64,000 nucleotides of DNA from Dryas octopetala (lineage: Eukaryota > Streptophyta > Magnoliopsida > Rosales > Rosaceae), in contig OY992837.1 in the NCBI GenBank assembly GCA_963921425.1, forward strand, positions 19,670,630-19,734,629, read 5' to 3'. The position numbers and the translations under genes were made by a program. Position 1 is the stretch's first letter. Every line of letters starts with the position of its first letter. Below the pieces are notes generated by a model, which saw only the letters and a program-made list of their open reading frames with translations, ran no database searches and was not told the origin of the DNA. Below, one piece after another: positions 54,278 through 64,000 of the stretch.

Positions 54278-56855
54278 TGTAACACCCCGATCCTAGGGCC
54301 CAAATATACACTGAAACTTTGTCTTTTAAACCTCTTTCTCAATCATTCACATCCTAATTAATATCCTCAATGCATAGACACCATCATTTCCGTCCTCATG
54401 ATTCAAGCTTAGATTTCACTAAATCCTAGTAAACAAATGCAATACAAGCAACCCAACAACCATCTATCTAATTTCACACACTTCGTTTCTTGGAAATCCT
54501 CCAGTTTTATAACTACTTTCAAAAATCTCCTTTCAAAACCATTTCTAAATCCCCTTAACCGTAAATCAAGCTCTGAACTGAATTTATCCTTGGAAACCGA
54601 TATCTCGAAACACTTATTCTTAAAGCTCACATCATCCTCGTACCTGTACTGTAGACAATGTCCTGGCCACAATCCCGCGCTCGAGCAGGCTCAAATCCTA
54701 GCCACAATCTCGTACGGTTGACCCTTCCGCACGAGCAGGCTCGTATCCTGGCCACAATCTCGTACGGATGACCCTTCCGCACGAGCAGGCTCGTATCCTG
54801 GCCACAATCTCGTACGGATGACCCTTCCGCACGAGCAGGCTCGTATCCTGGCCACAATCTCGTACGGATGACCCTTCCGCACGAGCAGGCTCATATCCTG
54901 GCCACAATCTCGTACGGATGACCCTTCCGCACGAGCAGGCTCGTATCCTGGCCACAATCTCGTACGGTTGACCCTTCCGCACGAGCAGGCTCGTATCCTG
55001 GCCACAATCTCATACGGAGGGGTCTCTCCGTACGAGCAGGCTCATATCCTAGCCACAATCTCATACGGAGGGGGTCTCTCCGTACGAGCAGGCTCGTATC
55101 CTAGCCACAATCTCATACGGAGGGGTCTCTCCGTACGAGCAGGCTCGTATCCTAGCCACAATCTCATACGGAGGGGTCTCTCCGTACGAGCAGGCTCGTA
55201 TCCTAGCCACAATCTCATACGGAGGGGTCTCTCCGTACGAGCAGGCTCATCCAATCCGTACTCGCATTTCCAACTCATAATATTTTTCCCAAAATTTCTC
55301 TGAACTCTGCCGAATCCTTCCGAATTTGATCCCCGCTTATAAACCATCACTAGTCTGTCACTCGAAACATACTGACTTTTCCTCAATAATTAGTTTGACC
55401 ATTTGTATCTAATAACTGCCTAATCATCAATCATTAACCTCGACTATAATTAATCATTCTCTAATTTGGTGACTCTCCTCTAAGCAACGCTATAATTCCC
55501 AATTAATTCCTTCGCCTCAAATCCTCGTCAATTCATTTTCCTAATTCAAATCCTACACCTAATCTTCTCTAACGTAAAACAGCAAATCTTTAAAACAGAC
55601 AATGAAACCACGGTACTCAACAATATAAGCAGATAAGCTTCACTTAAAATTTAACTACGTAAAAGTCCGGGATACCCTTCACGGTGCCATTGCTCGGATA
55701 CCAAATCCGGCAACATAACGGCATCGGAATGAGATTTCCCGAGCCCATGTACCTGTTAAGACCAGACAACCAATATTTAAATATTCAGGATTCACAACTT
55801 GACCATTCAATGACCGAAATGGACGGTAACCACCACGCACGGTGACTGCCCGGTCCTAAACCACGCAGAAATTTCACAGAACTCACCAAATAACCACAGA
55901 GGGTCTCTTAGAAATTCAATTTGGGCAAAATGAGAGAAATGATCGCTGACCCGCCGCCACAAGTGGCGGAAGCAAGGGTGGCAGCGGCGTCATATCCTAT
56001 AAAAATGATTTTTCAACTAACAATCAACCAAATTTCAACATAGACACTTCAACTGGATGAAAAATAACTCAGGAATCATTTAAATAGGTTCAATTCAAGG
56101 TAAACCCGAAATGAGTACAAGCCTTAAAATTTCAAATCTCTGGATTCTCAAAATTGCCACGCAAGAACAAGGGAGAAAGAAAGCTCGTACCTAGAGGATC
56201 ATTTCTCATAACTGGACCGACGGCCAATTATCGCCGGAAACGCCGGAATCGGCGGCGGAAGCCGCCGGCCTTGAGTGGTCGATTCGCCGTCGTGCGAACT
56301 CCGATGGACGATCGGAGGGTACCATCGTGATGGGTTCGACGAGAGGGAGCTTTCTGGGCCAGAGTTGGGTTGCGAAACCGCCGGAACCGTCGCGTCACCA
56401 CCAGAGCTACAACCGGCCCTAACTGGGTTTCTGGTTTGGGGAATTCATGGGCTGAACCGATGCCAGGGGAAAGAAGAGGGAGGGACGGCGAGGAGATCTG
56501 GGCCGGTCCCGTCGTCAGCCACGGCCGGACGCGCCGCCACGCGCCGGTGACAGTGACGGCTGCACAGTTGCAGCGAGAGAGAGACGCGCGGGCCAGCGAG
56601 AGAGCACGGGGAGAGAGGAGAGAGATATAAAGGAGAGAGAGAGAAATTTCTAGAAATCTGAATTTTTTAAACCCCAAATTTGTCATTTTACGAAAATGCC
56701 CCACGCTTTAAATGCCCATAACTTTCAAACCGTAACTCCGATTGACGCGTGCCGCGTGTCTACGAGCTCGTGGGCTCGAGATCTATCAAACGGACCCAAG
56801 GTCAAAGACGAAAGTCTCTTAGTTTTAAAAGTCAACTTTGGGTCGGGTCGTTACA
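54278..56855 (-). mobile_element. Solo LTR inside the CACTA element
   Basis: On the minus strand starts TGTAACGACCCGACCC, ends GATCGGGGTGTTACA; 2578 bp. The target duplication CTATT is at 54273-54277 and 56856-56860. Long stretches are colinear with the solo LTR at 9463-12441. It sits between the accessory gene's stop and the subterminal repeats, so it did not break coding sequence. Confidence 0.92.
54640..55250 (-). repeat. Minisatellite, ~11 units of ~50 bp, in solo LTR
   Basis: Two subtypes in series. Subtype 1 has arms CTCGTACGGA and TCCGCACGAG around a 7-nt spacer; subtype 2 has CTCATACGGA and TCCGTACGAG around about 8 nt. Both continue CAGGCTCGTATCCTRGCCAC. On the sense (minus) strand the imperfect pairs become G-U. 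The offset from the LTR start (about 1.6-2.2 kb) matches the arrays in the two relatives. Confidence 0.92.
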
Positions 56856-56988
56856 CTATTAGGCAGTAGGCATGCAATTCCCCATTCCCCTTTACAAAAT
56901 ATGGGCATGGCAGCATTTAAATTAATTGATCTAAGTTCTATAATATCCACAAAATGACACATCCAGCCATCACCACATATACCTAAGC

Positions 56989-59900
56989 CTACACATAATT
57001 CAAGTTAACAAAGTCACCCCATTCTTCTCGAACATCATCAATTTGGTCTTTGGTGTAACTGCATCGCTTGATCTTCGATTTGCTCCACTGAAAACACAAA
57101 AGAAAATTGCATTAGCTCAATAGCAAGGTAGCTTAAAGCTTGCTCATACTAAAATAATGCTTGCAACTAGCTTGTGCAAATTCACATAACTAACACCGTG
57201 GGAAATAGATGCTAGACAACTTTTCAAAGGTTAAGAGAAATTAGACATGCAGTAGAATGGTTAAGTTTGATGTATTATTAGTGACAAACAAAAGAGAACT
57301 TAGTACAAGTTGAATGCTTACATAAGAAAGGAACAATATATAGCCTGTAGAAAACAGAATTTTGACAACCATGATAATGGCCAAGAGTGGTTTTGGTACT
57401 GACCAGTTTCTTAAGGCAGGTTCAGATGGAACCCTTCTTTACTGTAAGGAGAAACGAGAGATATATGGCAAACAGAAAGTATAGTGCTTAATCTTATAAT
57501 TTGATTTTTTTAATTTTTTCCTTTTTACATGAATATAATTGATGAAGAAAATCCATTTGAGTAGGTTCCAACTGTATTCAATATAAGCAATGCAGTTAAC
57601 CAAAATTTCAGAAACTTCAAGCAAGGATGTAAGCAAATATATACTGTACGTGAAGGTCATTTGGATTCGATTTTACCGTGCTCTCAAACTCAAGATTCGT
57701 ATCGTCAATGATGTCCTTCATGTACCTCATAACGTAATAACCACATTCAACCCCTCCAGGTTGTTTAGGACACTGACCACAAGAAGAAAATAGTGGCATG
57801 CATATAGAGTTAGTGTGTATTCATACAGGTTTTAAATATGAATGGCAGAAATAGTAATTAGGAAAACATTAATGAATTATTTGGAATACATACTGAAAGA
57901 TGCTTCCACTGTATTGTTTTGCGAGTTCGCCTACCCGTAACTACATTGAATTGTCTAATCGCACTGAATCAACAAAACAACACAATAAGTTACACCCCAA
58001 CAAATTATCCCTAGTGCATAAACCAATAAATATATAAGGGAGCATCAACTCACGTGTTGACAATGTCCATCCATCCCTGGTCAAAGGTCGGTTTTGCAAG
58101 AGGGTCCATTATATAAACAATGTCTTTATTTTCAGTAATTATGGTCAACGTCCAATGCGACCTTTCAAAAAGGGTAGCACTATAATTAGCATGCATGAGT
58201 AAATGGCAGGCATAAAAAAGGTTCAAGAAAGTCAGTTAATCATCTAAACACCCTTACCCAGAATTGTAAGGCAACAAGAAAACACGATCGCTTTTTCCTT
58301 GCTGAAAACGAGCTGCCATGTAGGTTGATCGTTTCTTTGAGCTTGCTACTCCAACAGAAACACAGGCCGGATCCACCAAACCAACCATATCAATCATCTT
58401 GGACCTGACCAACTTATCATATAGGTGCCTAATAGTATTTAATTAAAAAACACATATCAGAGCAGATCAGTAGGACAAAACATGACTAGCTTTTCAATTA
58501 AACTTAACTACCTCAGATACACCACTATGCATGTCGCGGAGAGTTCCTGCATCTCCATGAGGGAAGTTATATCCTCTCTCAAGATAAATAGTTTTCGGAC
58601 TTCTCCAAAGACTTCTTCCTCTATCTCAGACGTGATTGCTTTTCCACTCTCATACATTGCTTCCTGGGCATAACGATACAGTAGCTTGCAATTTGTTGGC
58701 ACAAGCTTCTCAGCTGGTGCATCCTTCTTGAATAATTCTTTCACCATGCCAGGCACTTGTTTCTTCTGCATCTGCCATGGTTAAGCACAAAGACCCAAGG
58801 TTAAGTGAGTAATGAAAGAAAAATAAAGAGACATAAGTAATGAAAGTACGTACTATATTTACCTTATCATTGTATTCAATTACAAGGTCTTTAGGCCAAG
58901 CGACATGGCTGCCAACGACATCATCAACAGTTTTTAACTCCTCTTGGACTGGAATGGGAAGCAAAGCTTGTCCATCAATGGCAATGTCAATTGCAACCCG
59001 CAAGTTGGCGTCACCCAACAGAACCCCATGCACTTCCTTAGATGTAAGATCAATAATTGAACCGTATGCAACAATATTTCTAGTAGTTCCCAAAGCCAGT
59101 TTGCAAGAATTTTCCTAAGCAAACATAGTACATACCAATACATAAATAAAGTGCTATTCAAAATGCTAAAACAACACCATCTCAGACCAATACCTTTACT
59201 GTGCAGTCAGCGATGACGTCTTTGTGTACTGCCTCCTTCCTTTCTAGCTCAACCACCGCAGCCTTAGACTTTCCCTCATCCTGGCAACTTGCTTTATCGG
59301 AGACAATTAATCCCATGGCCTGGAAGTGTCTTAGGTGTAAGAACACCCTTCTCATTCTCCCGCGCCTCCAACTTTTCAATTCTCTCCAACAACAATTTAC
59401 ACATTTCACGCTCCTTTTCTAACATGGCCGCCAACTCATTTTTTGAGACTAGTTCCCTAGGTTTTCTGGGAATGTTGAAGTATGTGGTAGGGTTGACATT
59501 CCCCCTACTGCCCTTACCCTACCATGGGTGTCCAGAGTCTCCAAAGCCATAGTTAGAACGTCCACTGCACCCTCGACTTTCCATTCTCCTTGCTTCTTTT
59601 TCTCCAGCAATTCGTCCTGCCACATGTCCATGACAAATTACATTACACAAAAATGACCTCATCAATTATGAAATCCACTGCAATACAGGTCAGAATGCTT
59701 ACAATGACATCAGCCACCGATTGTACTTCCTCAGTTAAGTTCCCATTAGAATCTTCACGTGCCTTCTTCCATAGAATGGAACGGTCAAGATCCTCCGCTG
59801 CCACATTTTGTTTCCTCTATCCATAGAACCAAATTTAACATTAAAAATGCAAGTGAAAAATGCTAGTTAAACTAGACATGCAGATATCCATTCACAAGCT

Positions 59901-60867
59901 TACCAAATCCTCCTCCAAGCCTATATATCCTTTTCGCGACAATCTATGGTGATACTTCCTCTTTGCAGTTCTCTTGCTTTGTGCCTCATGTAGTTCCTAC
60001 AATTAAGTACAAGGAACAAAAATATAACACATATCATGAGGAAAATGGGTTCTTGAAATAACCAAAATTTAATACTTTGCAAATATCAAATGTAGCTGGA
60101 GCAACAGCTTTTGGCAGCAGCTGGCACAAATGAACAAGCTTTCCATAAATGAGTCTGATAGTCGGCGTGCAACAAATGCCTCCCAATGTCGTTTCTCAAT
60201 GAAGTCCTCATATTGCTTGGGTGGGAGTTTCAAAGCCTCTGGATCGTCCTTGAATGGAAGCACGAATTTGTTTGTAAGATTAGTCTTGAATGTTCTCCAC
60301 TTAATGCCAGCTGAAGACAGCACCATCTTCTGGCTTGTAGAGGGAAGATCAAAGGCAGCCTATATTTAGGCTTAATGAGGACAAACAATCATTAAAAATG
60401 CAGCAAATACCTCAGGATAAACATGCAGCAAATTAACAGTTACAATAGCTAAAATGAAGCTGAAATACCTCAACATCCTCCCAGATTTTTTTTTTTAAGT
60501 CCTTATCCACCTTCGGCCAGCTTTCTTCAATAATAGGGACTGTGGTCCTCGCCTTAACCCCTATGTATGAAGCTAAAGTCTGACGAGCTTCTCCTATCGG
60601 TACACCATGTGTATTATACTGCACTTGAACTTTTCGGCCTAAAGCTTTCTTCACAATTACATGGTGCATCTGTGTTATTCCCCGAGTGGAACTACTATCA
60701 GCAGTAGTAATCGTTGCTTGCTTCGAACTTGAGCTTGCTTTGGCATCCACATTCTCCTCATCTGTAGGTGGGACTTTGGTTGCCTTTGGTGTGGACACTG
60801 CACCTTTCTTTCCTTTTGGTGTTCCCCTGCCTTTTCTTTTTCCCTTCTTGCCTTTCGGTGTTGCCAT
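56989..60867 (-). pseudogene. CACTA accessory gene with Ulp1-type protease, 12 exons
   Basis: Exons by splice signs: 60867-60469 (ATG; basic PKGKKGKRKGRGTPKGKK), 60359-60076, 59996-59904 (KYHHRLSRKGYIGLEEDL), 59816-59703, 59616-59194, 59114-58863 (GTTRNIVAYGSIIDL), 58771-58512, 58438-58258, 58161-58054 (SHWTLTIITENKD, IMDPLAKP), 57963-57894, 57772-57677 (QPGGVECGYYVMRYM), 57087-56989 (stop). The N-terminal half is the Ptta/En/Spm plant transposase family. The C-terminal half is a C48 SUMO-protease-like domain with His, Asp and Cys (Cys codon 57743-57745) in place. Three frameshifts (about 60150, 59505, 59335) break the first half; the protease exons stay open. Role in transposition is unproven. 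Confidence 0.85.
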
Positions 60868-61266
60868 TACTCGAAGATCAAAACTGTAGCAAAACTGTGT
60901 AATTAAAAACAAAAATTACAGTACATACATAAGTAAGTCATGGAAAACAGCCTAAATAAGTAAGCCTCTATAAGGGAAATTAACACAAGGTATACACATC
61001 TATAAGAAAGCATGGATATACACAAGGAAAACACAAGCCTCTCACCTCTATTAATTAATCAATACTAACACTTAGTAAACTTAGTAAATAATACAAGGAA
61101 AATAGCCTAAGTAAGTAAGCCATGAAATATTCAACTTGGTAAAATATACAAGGAAAACAGCCTAAAAAAAATACAAATCGTTCTTGAAATTAAAGAAATT
61201 AAAGTAGAAAGTATGCAAATTAAATTACAAATTAGCATCAAATTACATGACAAAAAAATGCATGGA
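60868..61266. other. Spacer between the two CACTA genes
   Basis: AT-rich sequence between the transposase stop (61267) and the accessory gene ATG (60867). Both genes read leftward, so it should hold the terminator of one and the promoter of the other. I see no specific motif. Confidence 0.5.
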
Positions 61267-64000
61267 TTATGGTTTTTGTTTTCTTGAGTGATCAATCCAT
61301 ATGCCCTCGCAATTATCTCTCTTGTAAGTGTTATCACCATCACCAAGTATATCATCAAATTCCTCGACAGATGGTATTCCTTCAGTAAAGGATTGAGCGT
61401 GAACACCAATGTCCCCTAAGTCATCCTCTTGTGCACCATCTTGATAATCTCTAGTCGGGGCTGCAAGCACTACTGACCAGCCAGAGTCAAGTGGGTCCTC
61501 TACATAAAAGACTTGCTTCACTTGGGCAGCCAAAGCAAATACGTCTCTCTTGTGACCTATCCTATTCAAGTTTACCAAAAGGAACCCTAATTCATCTGTT
61601 TTTATTCCCTTGTTGTTCTCTACCCATTCACACTTAAATAAAGCCACCTGAAAACCGTTATAATCAAGCTCCCAAATCTCTTGGATAACCCCATAGAAAG
61701 CCATATCAGCGTAAACTGGATTTTTATCCTTCGCGCTCGCCACCTGCATTGTATTTGCCACCAAGCTCACCCCACTGTTTTGGACAGAACGTACCATGTC
61801 ACGCGCCTTTGTGTGATAATGGCATCCCCCTATCTCATAACCCTCGTATTTAAGCACACTCATAGGTGGCCCTTGAGCTAGTCGCCTCAATGAGGGTGTT
61901 ATGTCATTTGATCCACTGATTATCTCATCTGCCACCTATATTAATTATTACTGGTTAATTAACACTTTTAAAATATATTAATTATTACCAAACGTTTACA
62001 AAGGGTAAGTGCATTGAAAGGGTAATTAAAAGTATAATACCTTGTCACGTAACCAATAGATAAACGTGCGGTTATGCTCATCTAGCATCCACTTTTCACT
62101 CTTCTTTTTACTCTTATACAAGTCACTCAAGTAAGCCTTATGTAATCTGCAAATAGATTTCATAAAATTTAACCAATTGTAACTTACTATAAGTACTGTT
62201 AGTAACTTAGTTATTCTATAAGTGTTAGTGGTGGATAAAATGTAACTTACTCAGCATAAAGGTCGACCTCATTAGCATTCTCCAATACACAACGGTGTGC
62301 CTGCTCCTAGTCTTCACGGTGGACTGATTGTACCTTAGCACCTGAGATAGGTCTGCTAAAGGTTGGTTGACCCATTCGCGAAGGCGGGATTCCAACTGAT
62401 TTTGCATCAGACAAATACTCGGAGCAAAACTCCACAGCTTCCTCACCTATATAACTCTCAGCGATGCTGCCCTCCGGACGGTTAAGGTTCCTTACAAAAC
62501 CCTTTAGCACTTTCATGCCTCTTTCAAATGGATACATCCATCTATAATAGACCGGTCCACACAATCGAACCTCTCTAATAAGGTGCACGGTTAAGTGAAT
62601 CATTATATCGAAGAATGAAGGTGGAAAGATCTTCTCCAACAAACACAATGTCGTTACAAGTTCTGATTGGATTTTATCCAACTTTGACACATCAATCACT
62701 TTATTACATAGGGCATTAAAGAAGAAACATAACCTAGTAATCGCGTATCTCACATGCTTGGGCAGCACCGAACGTATGGCTACTGGTAACAATTGTTGCA
62801 TCAAGGCGTGGCAATCATGGGACTTAAGACCAAATAGTTTCAACTCTTGCATGGATACTAGATTTCTTATGTTCGAGCTGTAACCTTCTGGGACCTTTAT
62901 ACCCATCAAAGATCTGCACAATGCTTGTTTCTCACCCCTAGACAGTGTATATGGAGCAGCAGGTAGAAAGGTTCTTTTCGGCCCAACTTCGGGTGCCAAG
63001 TCAAGTCGTACCCCTATTTCCATAAGATCTAGACGGGCAGCAATCCCATCTTTTGTCTTCCCTGGAATGTTTAGTAAGGTTCCAATAACACTCTCGCACA
63101 CGTTCTTTTCGATGTGCATAACATCTAGAGAATGCTGAATGTGAAGAGACTTCCAATATTCAAGGTCAAAGAATATGGACCTTTTCTTCCAACATGGAAC
63201 ATGAGTTTCACCACCTAGGTTGCTCTTTACATGTTACTTTCCGAAGATACAATTGATACCCGACACTTTAGCTAAGACCTCCTCTCCACTTAGAGGTTTA
63301 GGAGCAGAACCAAATTCCTGCTTGTTATTAAACGCTGTCATTTGTTTCCGATATGGATGGTGGCGTGGCAAGAACCTTCTGTGGCCTTGAAAACTGATTT
63401 TCCTACCATGTTTCAGCCTAACACTATCCGTGTTTTCACCGCAGATGGGACACGCTTTATACCCTTTAACGGTTCACCCCGACAAATTACCATAAGCGGG
63501 AAAGTCATTGGTTGTCCACAAGAGTACACCCTTCAAGGTAAATGTGTTTTTTCTAAACCCATCATACACCCCATCAATTCCATTCCATAATGCTTTTAGA
63601 TCATCAATCAATGGTTGCAAATAGACATCTATGTCATTTCTTGGCTGCTTAGGACCGGAAATCAAAAGAGTTAACATCATAAACTTCCTCTTCATGCAAA
63701 GCCATGGAGGAAGGTTATACGTCACTAAGATGACGGGCCAGCAACTATATCAGCTACTTAAGGAACTGTGTGGGTTGATCCCATCTGCCGAAAGAGCCAA
63801 CCTTAGATTTCTAGGCTCACTTCCAAAATCTTGCCACTTATGGTCAACCAACTTCCAAGCCGGAGAATCAGCTAGATGACGTAGCATGCCATCGTTGACT
63901 CTATGATCGGCATGCCAAGTAAGATCCTTTGATGTCTCACCACATTTAAACATTCGTTTAAACCTTGGAATAGGTGGAAAGTACCACAAGACTTTTGCCG
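61267..64000 (-). pseudogene. CACTA tnp2-family transposase, C-terminal part
   Basis: Coding sequence enters from beyond 64000. The first exon (to 62251) reads LTWHADHRVNDGMLRH, NLPPWLCMKRKFMM, KGVLLWTTNDFPAYGNLSG, GYKACPICGENTDSVRLKHG, GHRRFLPRHHPYRK, HSLDVMHIEKNVCESVIGTL and DIMIHLTVHLIREV (tnp2 followed by DUF4218). Exon 62146-62041 has EKWMLDEHNRTFIYWLRDK. Exon 61935-61267 carries DUF4216 (YADMAFYGVIQEIWELDY, VFYVEDPLDSGWSVVL). Tnp2 is the DDE transposase that excises CACTA elements. In-frame stops at 63750-63752, 63474-63476 (a conserved Trp), 63234-63236 and 62307-62309 make it defective. No frameshift separates these parts. Confidence 0.92.

Larger units (their letters stand above)
53155..64000 (-). 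mobile_element. CACTA (En/Spm) transposon, 3' end to beyond window
   Basis: A CACTACTACAAAAAAG terminus at 53155, a subterminal inverted-motif region, an accessory gene with Ulp1 protease and a tnp2-type transposase, all on the minus strand, form the standard order of plant CACTA elements read from the right. The 5' end lies past 64000. A related terminus-like CACTACAATAAAA at 53124 leaves the exact border uncertain by about 30 bp. A solo LTR (54278-56855) inserted later. Transposase nonsense codons make it non-autonomous. Confidence 0.9.

Noticed and set aside
54640..55250. Tandem repeat resembling a CRISPR array
   Set aside because: Repeats are contiguous minisatellite units without unique spacers, and lie inside a plant LTR.

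Overview
This is plant nuclear DNA. It has GT-AG introns, plant-type disease-resistance and receptor-kinase fragments, and dense nested LTR retrotransposons and a CACTA transposon. It looks like a eudicot; the family cannot be fixed from the sequence alone. I see no intact host gene. Almost everything is mobile DNA or broken gene pieces.

Layout from left to right. 1-3633: 3' part of a Ty3/gypsy chromovirus inserted in the LRR end of a CC-NBS-LRR resistance pseudogene (3634-5160, minus). 5206-6626: array of a short motif in alternating orientation (copy 1). 9463-12441: solo LTR with a 5-bp target duplication. 13132-16160: minus-strand exon fragments of a vacuolar sorting receptor and a ubiquilin/DSK2-like gene behind a leader sequence, followed by array copy 2 (16150-17415, continuing at 38013-38422). 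Array copy 2 is split by a 20.6-kb Athila-like element A (17421-38007, plus), itself split in its reverse transcriptase by Athila-like element B (22296-32044, minus). B has LTRs with no difference I could see and one unbroken gag-pol frame. 39433-41570: P4-ATPase exon fragments behind a second copy of the same leader, followed by array copy 3 (41560-43262). 43946-52716: an LRK10-like receptor kinase split by element C (44588-52224), a gypsy element that kept gag but lost almost all of pol. 53155-64000: the 3' end of a CACTA (En/Spm) transposon on the minus strand, with subterminal repeats, a 12-exon accessory gene ending in a Ulp1-type protease, a tnp2 transposase with nonsense codons, and a solo LTR inserted inside it.

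Three patterns stand out. (1) Four unrelated-looking gypsy elements carry, before their polypurine tracts, a hairpin whose AGGA apex is fixed while the stem sequence changes with base pairing kept. (2) Three diverged LTRs of one family carry different minisatellites at the same relative place, and each repeat unit folds into a hairpin, with compensatory and G-U changes on the sense strand. (3) Two unrelated sets of captured gene exons sit, in the same orientation, behind the same leader sequence and the same alternating-motif array, suggesting a gene-capturing transposon family of unassigned type.
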